The translations under genes were made by a program, and so were the position numbers. Source: Leishmania mexicana MHOM/GT/2001/U1103 (Eukaryota; Euglenozoa; Kinetoplastea; Trypanosomatida; Trypanosomatidae). From it: 64,000 bases of DNA. Below, in pieces: positions 38,692-49,309 of this stretch. Within the stretch, counting starts at the first letter, position 1; the number at the start of each line of letters is the position of its first letter. The DNA is taken from positions 186,001 to 250,000 of the forward strand of contig NC_018334.1 in assembly GCF_000234665.1 (NCBI RefSeq), written 5' to 3'. The notes under the pieces are model-generated. The model did not search any database. It had not been told where the DNA came from and was given only the letters and a program-made list of their open reading frames with translations.

Positions 38692-40994
38692 CTTAGGCGT
38701 GCGCGTGTCGCTTTTCGGGCGAGGTTGGCGTGCTTGCGCTATGTGATGACGTCAAGGTATCGAGAGAAGCAGCGAGGCGGCTGCAGCTTTCCGGGTGGCG
38801 CTTGAATGTCTGCAACGTCAGGGCGGCGGGGGTGGGGGGGGGTAAGAAGAGACGACGCGATAAACAGGAGACAGTACGAGCGAGCGAGGCAATAGCGAAC
38901 AACGAACGAACGAACGAACGAACGCGCGCACACACACACAAGGAAGGGCGTTCACGTCTTTACGGTTCTCTCTCTCTATATATGTATGTGTCTGTGTGCC
39001 TCGACTGGCTCAGCACTGTCGTAGTGTGGGGTGTCAAGAGGTGGGAGGGAGGGAGGGAGGTGCGGACGTTTTGGTCTACTCGTACGTCCCGTTTCGTATT
39101 CACGGAAATGTTTGTGGGTGAGTAGTACAAGAGAAAGAAAGAGAGAGGGAGATACACAAGCATGTGATACTTCATGCTGTTTTAGGTTTTGGTCGGCCAG
39201 TTGTCCTCGCCAAGAGAATAGTGGACAACTGCAAAGTAGGAAAGGATAGAAAGAAACCGAGCCGTGGTGAATCCTTCGCTGTGAGAGGCCCACCCACCCA
39301 CACACACACACATAGTAGACCCCAACCAAACGGATCACCGTAGCGCCGTGTATGTTGTGGCGGGTTTGGAAAAGATGCGGACTTGGAAAACGGACAAGGA
39401 GAGAGAGAGAGAGGAGAGACAGGATAGAGAACACACCCACACCCACACAAACCACCAACATGTGTGGGCAATGAAAGGGAGCGGATGCTGAAGAAGAAGG
39501 GCCTCGTGTTGTGCGCCGCGTTGTGGTGTATATTGTCTTGTGTGTGTTTTTTTATTTTATTTGGTAGGTGCATGTTCGTGTGTGCCATGGAATGGAGAGA
39601 CATGCACACACACGTGCGGAGGCCAAGCAGAAAGAGATGTGCGAGAGAGGGCCAACGGGTGAAGAGTGGTCGGCATAGGCCAGTTTTGATGACGCCAACA
39701 CAGCGGGGGCACTGTACCCCTGGGCAGGATCAACTGAGCCTCGCTAGAAAGGCCGAAAACGGCATTCTGGCCATACAAAAGAGAAACCAGACGATGTGAG
39801 GCGGGGTGTGCGAGGAAGGGAGGGACGCCCTCCCGTGGCACCTCTGTCCCCCGCGCCGAAAGCTTCCTACATGCATGGATGAACCCTCACACATTCGTGC
39901 ACTCTACTCCTCAGTTTTTTTGCTTGGGTGTGGTGCCCTCCCCAATATAGTCCTCATATTGCATGCCATATACAGTGGTAAGGGGGAGGGGGGAAGTTGC
40001 CCTCGCCGTTGCGCATCTACTGCACGTGTGTGTGATGCACCCTTGGAGAGACGACACGCGTCTCCAGGAAGTTAAAGAAGAAAAAAAAGGGCCTGTGGTG
40101 CACGCCAGGCCCTCTTTGGAGAGGGAGGACTTTAGGCCCGGGAGAATAAGGTGAGAGGCGCGACACGTATCCGCCCACTCTGCAACGACGGAGATGATAT
40201 ACAGATACACACACACGGTCTTTCACCGCCTGTCCTTACACTGCATCCCATCAGCTTTAGAGACAAAAACAAAAGAAGTTAGAAGACGAAAGCGGTGAAA
40301 GGGAAAAGAGAGGCACACCAGCGGCTCAGCTGAGCACACACATGATGAGGCCACTGTCGCCGTGTCTGGCGGTACGATAGTGGGGGTGGGAGTCGGGGGT
40401 AAAGGGGCGCCACATTGAGGCACAGTTGACTTGGTGTGGAGGAAGAGGAGAGAGAGTGAGCGGCTGGGGAGGAGAGACATCATCGTGGCTAACGTCCATT
40501 GCCCACCCTTACCCCCCCCCCTCCAAAGAGAAAACGAGTCACATAAAAGGGCAGAGGACTGAAAAAATGCGATGGGCCCAGTGCCCGGCATTCACACACA
40601 CGCAGCGATGCCGCACAGGGCGCATCGTAGGGAGCATCAGCCAGCGCCACAAGCAAAAGGCAAAGAGAAGGAGAGAGCACCGACAAATAATAAAAAAAGT
40701 TATCGCCGACACGCGAAGGGAGAAAACGAAAAAGCGAAAGATGTCTCTGCTCAGCCTGGCGCTTCCACGCCACGTCCATTCACCGCCGTTTTAGGGGGAA
40801 GAGGGGGGGGGGAGGGAATCGCGCGCATGCGTTACCAACGTGCAGCCCATGCGAAGAGGGGAAAGGAGCGACACACGTACGCTCAGAAGTACTCGGTGCG
40901 GGTACACAAGAAAAGAAAACGACACACCCCCAAAAATGAAAGTAAACATCCACGCTGCTGTTTCTTTCCACCTCTCCTCCCCCATGTGCGTCGC
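38692..40994. other. Spacer between transporters 3 and 2
   Basis: This 2.3-kb stretch has no credible gene. It contains CGAA and CA repeats (38902-38940), a GGGA block near 39046 and CA runs near 39298. It holds the 3' UTR of transporter 3 and the 5' leader of transporter 2. Confidence 0.5.
38902..38940. repeat. CGAA tetranucleotide and CA repeats
   Basis: About five CGAA units are followed by a short CGCA/CA run, upstream of transporter 2. Confidence 0.85.
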
Positions 40995-42641
40995 TCACGA
41001 GATAAAGGATCTCTGGGAGGTGCTGTAGATAGTGGTGACGGTGCCAAAGACCACCGAAACAACCCCTCCGACGAGCAGCAGGTGCGTGGCCACGTAGTTC
41101 AGCAGGCCCACTTTGCGTAGGTTGAAGTCACCACTGTACATATAGAAGAGCGCTGGCATGATCATGCCAATGATGCCACCGCAGAAGGAGCCCAGCAGTC
41201 CCAGGACGGTGTTGACGGTCGGGATAAAGAGACCGCAAAGCAGCGCGGCGGTCGCCGGAATGGCCATGACGAGGCAGTGCTTCCAGTAGGGCACTTCCTC
41301 CGGCGTCCAGCGAAGGAAGTGGTAAAGGGCGTCGCGGAACGGGATCATGTGGAGGGCAAACGCGACGCAGATCTTGACGACGATGCCGATGTAGCCGACT
41401 GCCATGTAGGGCTCCCTGATGGGGTCGTACAGGGAGAGAACCGAGTCTCGCACCTTGGAGCCAAAGTCCGCGTAGCCGAAGACGCCGGAGAGAACGTAGA
41501 GCAGCACGCACGTGCCAGTGGCGATGGTCGTGTAGAGGGTAAAGTGGAACACCGTCTTGTGCTGCATCTCAAAGAAGATGTCGTAGGCGTTCAGCTGCAC
41601 CATCAAACTGAAGAGGAACACGCCGAGGCCCTCGAGCGCCTCGTTGCCAGTGCGCATCATGCGCATCTCGCTTCGAATTGATGGGTTCGGCAGGCCGTGC
41701 GTGGCGGAGTGGCCAATCATGCATGCCACAAAGTACACAATGAAGAGCACACCAAACGTGGACACGTAGCGCAAAGAGTTCACCTTTTTGGGAAACACGA
41801 GTGGCAACATGAAGGTGAGCCACACCACCGACGTTATGACGCGGTTGCCCTGCTTCGTCTTGAGGAACGCAGGCGCACTCGGGGCATTCAGGATGGGGCT
41901 CAGCAGCGTGCTCGTTGCGATGATGTACGCGACAGACCCACCAAAGCACTGGATGATGATGAGCACAGCGAGGAAGTAGTCGGCGCCGCGGCCGAGCAGC
42001 ACTCGCGCCGACTGGGCATAGGTCCGAAGCCCTGTCTTGACCATCACTTTCGCCAGCAGGTTCATGGAGTAGATTGTGCCAGCCGCAGCCAGGATGAGGT
42101 AGACGCAGGACATGATCACCCCGCTCAGGTTGAAGCCGGAAGGGATGGAGATGATACCGGCACCGAGAGTGGCCGAGGCAAGGTTGAAGGTGGTGGCGAG
42201 GAAGCCGCCAAATGGCACGACCACGTTGAAGTAGAAACGCAACAAGTGGATCGCCCTGCGCAACGTCCCGGGCGGTTTTGGCGGACGCTGGTCAGCTTCG
42301 TCACCTTCTTCCCCGCTTTCCAACACGCCTTTCAGGTGACTGCCCCCATCCCTGTCATTGTTCCTGTAGCGCAACCGATTTCCATCCAGAAGCACCTCCG
42401 ACACGCCAAACGGCTCCATGTCGATGTTAGACAAGTTGATGCTCATGCGGCGACTGTAGTCGTCCTCCTTGAGATTCTCACCGTTCTCCTGCATCGACCG
42501 TGACTGCGAGAAGACGGAGACACTGCCAGAGCGAGTTTCCTCCTCCTGCTGCTGCTGTTGCTGCTGAGCATCCTCGCGCTGGTGACGGCCTTGCACATTG
42601 TCCACCAGCGGCGCTCTGTCGGGGTGACTCGGCGTGCTCAT
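40995..42641 (-). CDS. Amino-acid transporter, AAAP family (transporter 3)
   Basis: AAAP-type permease. The open frame reaches 42914, but its first 91 codons cross a CA microsatellite and a polypyrimidine tract, so the ATG at 42641 is chosen (548 aa, starting MSTPSHPDRAPLVDN). The long cytosolic N-terminus has a poly-Gln run followed by EEETRSG. Eleven membrane segments follow, opening with the hallmark ATLGAGIISIPSGFN, and the blocks PLVFPKKVNSLRYVS and LSGVFGYADFG are present. The third segment reads QCFGGSVAYIIATS. It is clearly homologous to transporters 1 and 2 but not a near-identical copy. The C-terminus TTIYSTSQRSFIS is short and cytosolic or exterior. Substrate is unknown. Confidence 0.93.
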   Translation of the reverse strand: MSTPSHPDRAPLVDNVQGRHQREDAQQQQQQQEEETRSGSVSVFSQSRSMQENGENLKEDDYSRRMSINLSNIDMEPFGVSEVLLDGNRLRYRNNDRDGGSHLKGVLESGEEGDEADQRPPKPPGTLRRAIHLLRFYFNVVVPFGGFLATTFNLASATLGAGIISIPSGFNLSGVIMSCVYLILAAAGTIYSMNLLAKVMVKTGLRTYAQSARVLLGRGADYFLAVLIIIQCFGGSVAYIIATSTLLSPILNAPSAPAFLKTKQGNRVITSVVWLTFMLPLVFPKKVNSLRYVSTFGVLFIVYFVACMIGHSATHGLPNPSIRSEMRMMRTGNEALEGLGVFLFSLMVQLNAYDIFFEMQHKTVFHFTLYTTIATGTCVLLYVLSGVFGYADFGSKVRDSVLSLYDPIREPYMAVGYIGIVVKICVAFALHMIPFRDALYHFLRWTPEEVPYWKHCLVMAIPATAALLCGLFIPTVNTVLGLLGSFCGGIIGMIMPALFYMYSGDFNLRKVGLLNYVATHLLLVGGVVSVVFGTVTTIYSTSQRSFIS

Positions 42642-43915
42642 GCTTGCGTCGTGGGAGAGAGAAACCAAACAAGGCAAAGAAAAAATGACACACACACACA
42701 CACACACACACAAGTGCACGCGTGTCAACGAGGCGGAAGAGAAAAGAAAAAAAGTTGCGCGAGGCAGTGTAGCGGAACACGAGCACCCGCGAATCTGCAG
42801 AGCAGGCGAGACGGATTGGGTGCAGAAGAAGCAACAAGTAGAAACTGCATGTACGATGTCGTGTCGGTGTCGGTGTCGGTGTGTGGGGGGGGGGAGTGGG
42901 TGCGAGCGTAGCATGCGGCAAAGAGAGGGAGAGATGGAATAGGGTCAGAGAGGGGTGTGGAGAGCACAGGCAAAGAGAGAGAGCATCATGCATGTGCTAT
43001 CGGGGGACGGGGAGGGAGAGGGGCCACTGCCGACCTGGAAGTGTCTGACCGGCACACACGAGGACGGCACCGCAGTTGTCACCCAGGAACCACGGTAAAA
43101 CAGGCGTGGGTGGACAAACGATGCGCGCCCGCTTCAACCATGCCTGCTTGGGCATCGTCTCTTCAGCAGAATGCAACGTCTCCTACATGCACTGCCGGCC
43201 CAAGGAAAGAGAGATGAAGAAAAGCAATAAAGACACACGCACGTGCACACACGCACACACACACACACTACTGCACAGGCGAAGACAGACAGAGACACCA
43301 GATGGCCCGCCTCGCGTATCTCGGTGCTCGTCTTCTCGCAGTTGGGCGAAGAGCCGTTCCACATTTTCACTTCCGTTTTACGGGTGTTTGACCCCCTCGT
43401 CTTCGATTTCCATGCACCCCTGCAGCTCACCTCTGACGTCTACACATCAGCGTACGAGGTGCGTGCGCCACATTCCGGAAGGGGGGAGGGGGATGGGCGA
43501 GGCCAAGAGGAGCGTGCCCGCCGCGTCGCTGCAGACGGTGGCAAGGGAGAAACAAGGAGGGACAAGGTAAAGTTTCCTGTTCTCCTGTTTGTGTTTCGTG
43601 TCTCTACCAGTCGACGGGCACGTGACTGTGCGAGCTGGCAATGCGTGCGCTTACACACACAGCGAAACGGGAAACAAAGTAAGTAGCACAACGCACATTG
43701 CAGGAGAAAAGGCTAGAGGCGCAAAGGGGAGACACAGAGACGGTGGGGCACAGAGAGGATGCGTACATGTCGGTAGGGCCTTCCACCCTTCCGCTACATC
43801 GCACACGGGGAGCCTTCTCTCTTCCCCCTCCACCCACCCGAAAAAGACTCCTTGCTCTCCACTCCTCCTCTACCACCGCCCGCGCCTGCCCTTGGTCCGA
43901 CTATATGTCACCGGT
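42642..43915. other. Spacer between hydroxylase and transporter 3
   Basis: About 1.3 kb with no gene. It includes a CA microsatellite (42689-42712) and a second CA run near 43245-43269. Confidence 0.5.
42689..42712. repeat. CA microsatellite in the transporter 3 leader
   Basis: Twelve CA units lie about 50 bases upstream of the chosen start of transporter 3. Confidence 0.9.
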
Positions 43916-44740
43916 TCACACTGCCTTCTTGAGACTCTTCGCCGACTCCTCCGAGGGCAGCCCCTCGGCCTGGAAGGTGCCAAACACCCAGTCCCAGAAC
44001 ATGATGTACTGCCCAAAGTTGACGCGCGGCTGCCGGTGGTGGTAGTCGTGTGCCTTCACGTTGAATATGTACGGGATGTGCAAGTCCACGCGGGTGTGGT
44101 TCAGGCTGGCGAGGGTGCCGCCAAGAAAGATGAAGATGATGGCTGTCAGCGCGTGCACCTGGCCCGCCGGCGTCATACGTGTCAGCAGGTACAGCGCCAG
44201 CAGGTGCAGGTACTCGCCGGAGACGTACTCGATTGGGTTGTCATTGATGGCGTCGGTGTTGCCGCGGAAGGGAGACATCTGCCGATGATGATGCTTGTGG
44301 ATGAGGGCGTAGATGGGGGGCCAGTGCAGGGCCCAGTGGAACAGTGTGTAGAAAAAGTCGTAGATAATAAAGAGCGCCGGCAGATGCACTGGCAGCCACA
44401 TCACCGACCGCACGACGGCAGGGCAGTCCAGGAAGTTGGGTGACATGCGGCTCACCTCTGTGTTGCGGATGAACTGGTACGTGTGGTACACAAAGACGGC
44501 GGTCACCGCCTTGGCGAAACCAATGTACAACTTGTCCTTCACCGACAGCTTCTCTAGAGGCTTCACGCGCTCCGGAATGCGCCCCTTCACCACCGCCGAG
44601 ATGGCAGGGATGACGACGCTGTTGTACACACCGAAGCCCACAAAGATGATTCCCAGAAACGCGACCTTGATGCCGTACTTCTGCGCCGGCAGCAGCGCCT
44701 CCATGTCGAAGGAGGCCATCTTGGTGTAGAGCGGCTCCAT
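43916..44740 (-). CDS. Fatty acid hydroxylase / sterol desaturase family protein
   Basis: A membrane di-iron oxygenase of the superfamily that includes sterol C-5 desaturases, C-4 methyl oxidases and fatty-acid/sphingolipid hydroxylases; 274 aa, a normal length. The three histidine clusters that bind iron are visible: HWALH (HX3H), then HKHHH (HX2HH type) in LIHKHHHRQMSPF, and HDYHH (HX2HH) in KAHDYHHRQPRVNFGQY near the C-terminus. Hydrophobic segments near residues 25-45, 75-90, 115-140 and 180-210 place it in the ER membrane by analogy. The family cannot be narrowed to one reaction: the short length and spacing fit sterol oxidases and uncharacterised trypanosomatid paralogues equally. A predicted splice acceptor (44781-44780) lies 39 bases before the ATG. 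Confidence 0.88.
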   Translation of the reverse strand: MEPLYTKMASFDMEALLPAQKYGIKVAFLGIIFVGFGVYNSVVIPAISAVVKGRIPERVKPLEKLSVKDKLYIGFAKAVTAVFVYHTYQFIRNTEVSRMSPNFLDCPAVVRSVMWLPVHLPALFIIYDFFYTLFHWALHWPPIYALIHKHHHRQMSPFRGNTDAINDNPIEYVSGEYLHLLALYLLTRMTPAGQVHALTAIIFIFLGGTLASLNHTRVDLHIPYIFNVKAHDYHHRQPRVNFGQYIMFWDWVFGTFQAEGLPSEESAKSLKKAV

Positions 44741-45286
44741 GGCGTCGAGGGTGGTGTGTGAGTGAGTCTTTAGCCGCTTCTATTGAAGGAGAGGGAGAGG
44801 CCGTGTAACCGAGAGGCGTCCTCGAGAGGCACGCGCACACGCAGAGAGGCGGGCTGTTGCGTAATGCGAGCGACTATGTCTGCCGCGTTCTCGGTGTTCC
44901 TGAACGGGGGGCACTGCTCTGGCGCACGATGGACAGAGGGTAGATGCAGGGGGGGGAGGAAAGGACTGAGATGGAGAATAGACGACGCGGGAAGAGATGT
45001 GCAGTCAGGGAGGGGGTGGCGTGGACACTGCCGGTGTCTATCTCTTTCCACGTGTGGCGGAGGATTCACAGCAGGCAGCGGCGCAAGCGTCTCTCGATCC
45101 TTCCTCTTCCCCTGGGAAGGGAGAGAGGGACGCCTTCATTATTAGTATTCATCTGTTCTTGAGCTACGCTGCCGTGGAGAGGAGCGTCATCGACTCGTTG
45201 CTTCTCGTATACGTGTGCACACGTGTGCATGTAGACACCCCCCACAAGCCCAACGTAAACCGCCGTCCTTGTGACGCCTTTGAGTC
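44741..45286. other. Spacer between SNARE-like gene and hydroxylase
   Basis: About 0.55 kb, no gene. It contains the hydroxylase 5' leader with its pyrimidine tract (complement of about 44786-44801). Confidence 0.5.
44780..44802 (-). promoter_or_regulatory. Predicted spliced-leader acceptor of the hydroxylase gene
   Basis: The transcribed strand reads CCTCTCCCTCTCCTTCAATAG, with AG at 44781-44780, 39 bases before the ATG. Confidence 0.5.
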
Positions 45287-46663
45287 TCACAAGTCACCCC
45301 AAAACTCAGCGGGAAGGCTCTCTCCCTGAGGCGGCGGCATCGAAACGTCTTGCACAGTCTCTGCTGGGGCTGGGGACTCCACCTCCAGAGGCCCTTCAGC
45401 CCCGTAAGATGCCGGCGGTGAGACATGCACCTCTGGAAGAGGTGGTGTGGCAGTGGTCACTGGCACAGTCGTCGATGCGGCAGTGCTTTGGGGAGGAGAT
45501 GCACGACTGTCGTGGGTGCGGCTCCGCTGTCCACGATACACCGTCGGCTTTGGCACAACGCTAATGAGCAGTAACACGCAGCCCGTCACTGCGATGATGG
45601 ACGCCATCATAAACACTTGCTTGAGAAAGGCCCACATTGGCTGTAGCACCGTGCGCCACAGGATGGGCATGCCTGGCACGAATCTTAGCGTCCACGGAAC
45701 ATGCGCCGCCCCGGCCACATAGGAGACGCGATCGAGTTCGTGCATGCTGGTCTGACCCGTGGCAATGCCATCCGACAAAAGGTTGGCGGCGGACTTCATC
45801 TTCGACTTCTCCTGCTCCATCAGCGCACTCATCTGCAGAGCTCCGTCTTTCATCTGGTGAATGGCTTGCTGGATGTCCTCCATGATGCGGTCCTCTGCGG
45901 TGATGGCGACGCCGATAGCAGCGGACGTGCCGAGCGGATGCCCGGCAAAGGACGCCGCAGCGCTGACTCTTCTCTCCTTGGCACCGGGCTCCTGTTTCGT
46001 CTGGGATACGCTCCCTCGCACCAGTGACGAGTTCTCCACGTCGGCTACAGCGGGAGAGGCGCCCTCGATGAAGTGCACTGCAACCGGCGGAATGCACGCC
46101 ACATGGGGCGGCACAACATCCGTGTAGATGTGGCACTTCCTGCTAAAGGAGGTCGCAGCGACGGCGGTGAAGCCACACTCGAGCGTACGAGGGGCAGTGC
46201 CCACACAACTGACAGGGAGGTGCGCAAGTGTGGGGGTTTGCGAGAGATACTGCGCCAGAAGTCTCTGTGCAGCGTCAGCATCCTGCTGAAGGTGAGTGAG
46301 ACGCGCCTGCAGCTCTTGACGGTAGTATGCCCGCAGGGGAGAAGCCACATCGTCGTCTGCTGGCTCCGCCGCCTCTTGCGCGTTTCCAGTCTTAGTGAGC
46401 GATGCCTCTGCAACACGTTTCTCGAGCCGTCTGGCTTCGCGAAGAAGCTCCCCGAGACGCCGAATGCAAGATGTACTGGCACGGTCACCTATGTGATGGG
46501 ATGGAGAAGAGCCTCCAGCTGAGGATGACGTGAGCAGTGCTACTTGCTTCACACATCGACCGAGACGGTGATGCAGGGCGTAGATGTCCGCAGCGCAGTG
46601 CTTCTCCGCATTCTCCGATAGCAGGTGTGGCGGCGCAGATGCCTCTGAGGTTGTGAAGCCCAT
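45287..46663 (-). CDS. Use1-like SNARE candidate, tail-anchored-type protein
   Basis: The open frame begins at a TTG; the first ATG (46663) gives 458 aa, and an AG preceded by pyrimidines lies only one base before it, so either this is a near-leaderless mRNA or splicing is further upstream. The N-terminal half is helical (LLREARRLEKR, RQELQARLTHLQQDADAAQR). Residues about 257-314 form a SNARE-like amphipathic helix (EDIQQAIHQMKDGALQMSAL and following) whose pattern of methionine/lysine/alanine resembles Use1, the Qc-type SNARE of Golgi-to-ER traffic. A single membrane segment is at about 349-370. Unusually, about 88 residues rich in Pro, Ser and Thr follow the membrane span, so it is not a typical short-tailed SNARE. 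Sec20 is the main alternative. Confidence 0.72.
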   Translation of the reverse strand: MGFTTSEASAPPHLLSENAEKHCAADIYALHHRLGRCVKQVALLTSSSAGGSSPSHHIGDRASTSCIRRLGELLREARRLEKRVAEASLTKTGNAQEAAEPADDDVASPLRAYYRQELQARLTHLQQDADAAQRLLAQYLSQTPTLAHLPVSCVGTAPRTLECGFTAVAATSFSRKCHIYTDVVPPHVACIPPVAVHFIEGASPAVADVENSSLVRGSVSQTKQEPGAKERRVSAAASFAGHPLGTSAAIGVAITAEDRIMEDIQQAIHQMKDGALQMSALMEQEKSKMKSAANLLSDGIATGQTSMHELDRVSYVAGAAHVPWTLRFVPGMPILWRTVLQPMWAFLKQVFMMASIIAVTGCVLLLISVVPKPTVYRGQRSRTHDSRASPPQSTAASTTVPVTTATPPLPEVHVSPPASYGAEGPLEVESPAPAETVQDVSMPPPQGESLPAEFWGDL

Positions 46664-47138
46664 GCTATGGGAAATGTAGGAAGAGGGAGGCGCACGTGGT
46701 CTGCCTATCAAACGTCTAATACTGTACAGTTGTCTGTGCAGGAGCGGGGAGAAAGCAGAGGAGGTGAGGAGAGCAAGACGCGGCAGTTTCCGAGAGATGC
46801 ACAGAAAGGGGGGAGGGAGAACAGAAAAATACCTCGTGCGCTGATAACGAGTATCCCAGTCGCGAGAACTCCACAGGCATAGCGACGAGCCGCAGCAGCA
46901 TGCGGATGCTTGCTATACTTCCCACCTCGACATCCTATCACTGCAGTCTCAACACACATTGGCCACCTTCTTTAGCGTGAGCAGGGCAGCGTGAGGGGGC
47001 AGAGGCAGGGGGCTGCGCCACCTCTCCCCTTCCTCTTCACACAAACACATACGCCACTGACCGCTGCCCACACCTTGTTCGGCTGGCGAATTCGTGCGAG
47101 AGAGCCTCGCCATTTGCCCACCTTCACGGTGGCACTTC
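46664..47138. other. Spacer between SBP2-like and SNARE-like genes
   Basis: About 0.48 kb with no gene; 3' UTR of the SBP2-like gene and leader of the SNARE-like gene. Confidence 0.5.
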
Positions 47139-48818
47139 TCACCCCTCTGCGGCCATGGTCGTTTCCATCTCTGCGGTGTAGGCGGTCAAGTATCGCCCGT
47201 AGCTCATCACCGCCTTGAGAGCCTCGCGATTCTTTTCAGCTTGCAGCACCGCCACACAGCCCACCTTGCTGCCCTTCGCGTACAGCGCGTAGGAGAGTCG
47301 CTGGCGTGACATGCAGGACACGCAGAGGGGTGGTGCTCGGGTGCCGTGGCCGTTGAAGCGTGAGACGGTGTCCCGTGCGGCAGGGCCGGTGACTCCGCAG
47401 AGTTGCTGCACAAGCTGAACGGCTTCGTGCAGCGTCTGGAACGCCTTCTTCCGTGATGATTTGCTTGCCGGGCGGGCAGAGGGCGAGGCCGTCCGATGCC
47501 CACCAGGCGCGGTGGTGACTGAAAGCTGAGGTGGGGGTGGGGGTGGTGCCGAGACGGGAGTCTCGACCGCTTCGACATCCGTCGCCAGTAGGACAAGCCG
47601 CACGCGCCCCGCCTTTAGACACTTCAGCACCTCCTGAAACCCCACAACGTATCGCTGCCTCGCCTTGAACTGCAGCGGCTGCTTCTGCTTCAAGTCGCGT
47701 TGCTCCTTGTAGAGGCCCTGCAGGAGCGTGAAGCAGAGGTCATCAAGCGCGTCGGTGAGTACGTTCGTGCAGTAGGCTGCGGCGAAGAGCGAGGACTTCA
47801 TTGCACGCTGTGACCGCGAAAGCGCCGTGCTGGGCGGCGACGAAGACGGAGCAGGGATCATTGCCGTACATGTGTCGGGCAAGATGTCGAGGTCTGCTAC
47901 GTCGCCATTCATGAAGTGACGCACTACCGCTTGAAGGTGTGCTTCGGTGCACAGCTGGGGGTAGCGGCCGGTGCGCTGATCCACCCACGCGCTGCGCGGG
48001 TGTCGGCCCACACCCAGCCATGTCGAGGGTGGGTGAAAGCTCCGGTACGGGGGCGGCAGCGCAGCGTCGCTGGAGGATACCGTTGTGCGCGTCTCTTGCA
48101 CCCCCGCACTAGTTGTGTCACGCAGTGCTTGACTGGTTCTACCTGCATCGCTTCTCAAGGAAGCTTGTAGCGTACGGGCCTTCAACTCCCGCCGCAGCCG
48201 CAGCTGGCAAGCGTGAATGCGCCTCTTCAGCTTCCCTGCTTGGCTGTATCGGCGACCCTTCATGGCCGCGTCCAGACTTACATAGAGAGAGTTCATCGCC
48301 GCCACGGTGCGCTTGACGACTGCCTGAGAATGGTGACACTCTCTGCGCGAGCCCACGTCCGCACATGGGCCACCGTCACTCTCTCTGTCACTGGCCCATT
48401 CCTGCGCAGAGGATGAGGGGGTGGGGCGAATTGGAGAAGCCTCGAAGTGCTCTAGCTCTGGAACCGCACCAGCGCTGATGTGCAGCTCCGCTGTCGGCAA
48501 GCAGTCCAGCACCCACTGCCGCTGTGCGTGGATGCCGCGCTTAAGTTTCGTGAAGCGTGCGCGGTGGTTGAAGGGGGTCACGGCGTTGGGATTCGACTTT
48601 TTGTTTTTAACCCTCAGCTGATGCACCTTGCCTCCGTTTCTCGCGGCAGTGTGACGCGGCTGCGACATGCTCGCCTTCTGGAGGAGGGAGGAACACGTCT
48701 GTCGCGGCTGCGCAGTCGCCGGTGCCGACGTCAATGGAGGTGCCTTCTTCGCCTTCGTGTGGATGAGCTGTTCCTGTTGCCTGAACTGCTCCAGCGACGC
48801 TTTCTCAGGGTGGGGCAT
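47139..48818 (-). CDS. SBP2: SECIS-binding protein 2-like (SBP2) L7Ae-family protein
   Basis: SBP2 binds the SECIS hairpin of selenoprotein mRNAs and recruits the Sec-specific elongation factor. The 559-aa product has a basic N-terminus (KVHQLRVKNKKSNPN, about 64-78), a helical basic middle (about 165-215) and a C-terminal L7Ae/L30e RNA-binding domain at 387-540. The domain start RYVVGFQEVLKCLKAGRVRL (389-408) and its end PLCVSCMSRQRLSYALYAK (497-515), followed by GCVAVLQ, follow the SBP2 pattern VLGLREVLKHL ... NRKALGRSL ... VVGIFSY. An insertion of about 40 Pro/Ser/Thr-rich residues (420-460) splits the domain after the second strand. Trypanosomatids do make selenoproteins, so the gene is expected. 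Another L7Ae protein cannot be fully excluded. Confidence 0.82.
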   Translation of the reverse strand: MPHPEKASLEQFRQQEQLIHTKAKKAPPLTSAPATAQPRQTCSSLLQKASMSQPRHTAARNGGKVHQLRVKNKKSNPNAVTPFNHRARFTKLKRGIHAQRQWVLDCLPTAELHISAGAVPELEHFEASPIRPTPSSSAQEWASDRESDGGPCADVGSRRECHHSQAVVKRTVAAMNSLYVSLDAAMKGRRYSQAGKLKRRIHACQLRLRRELKARTLQASLRSDAGRTSQALRDTTSAGVQETRTTVSSSDAALPPPYRSFHPPSTWLGVGRHPRSAWVDQRTGRYPQLCTEAHLQAVVRHFMNGDVADLDILPDTCTAMIPAPSSSPPSTALSRSQRAMKSSLFAAAYCTNVLTDALDDLCFTLLQGLYKEQRDLKQKQPLQFKARQRYVVGFQEVLKCLKAGRVRLVLLATDVEAVETPVSAPPPPPPQLSVTTAPGGHRTASPSARPASKSSRKKAFQTLHEAVQLVQQLCGVTGPAARDTVSRFNGHGTRAPPLCVSCMSRQRLSYALYAKGSKVGCVAVLQAEKNREALKAVMSYGRYLTAYTAEMETTMAAEG

Positions 48819-49309
48819 GTCTCTCCATCACTGAGGCCGTGCAGCTTGGTGTGTGAGGGCAACGTAAGTGGTCTTGGGAGGACCACGTGAGGGAGGAGAG
48901 GGAGAAGGATGGATGATAAGGAAGTGCGCACACACACACGAATCAATATATATATATATATATGCGAGGAACTGATACACGAGAAGTTCTGAAGGGAAAG
49001 TCGGAGACGGCAGTGCATAGGGGGATGAGGTGTTTGCGTGAGCTGTGCTGCGCCATAGTGCTACAACATCATGGGAGTTGCGCCTCTCGCCTCCCTTACG
49101 AAGGAAGGGAGACAAGGAAAAGTCAAACTCGTGCGGTGCCATGACACGCTCGCACGCACGCCCGTTACCTGACTGCTGCTCTGTGTGCTCTCATTCATTT
49201 TATCTCCTATGATCACGTGCCTGTGACTTTGACGCGCACACACACACACACACACGCACACACCTATTATCCCCTGCACCTTGCCGCCCTTCCGTTGCTG
49301 TGTGCGGTC
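48819..49309. other. Spacer with TA and CA microsatellites
   Basis: About 0.49 kb, no gene. It contains a TA run (48946-48963) just before the SBP2-like gene and a CA run near 49239-49262. Confidence 0.55.
48946..48963. repeat. TA microsatellite
   Basis: Nine TA units, about 130 bases upstream of the SBP2-like start. Confidence 0.9.
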
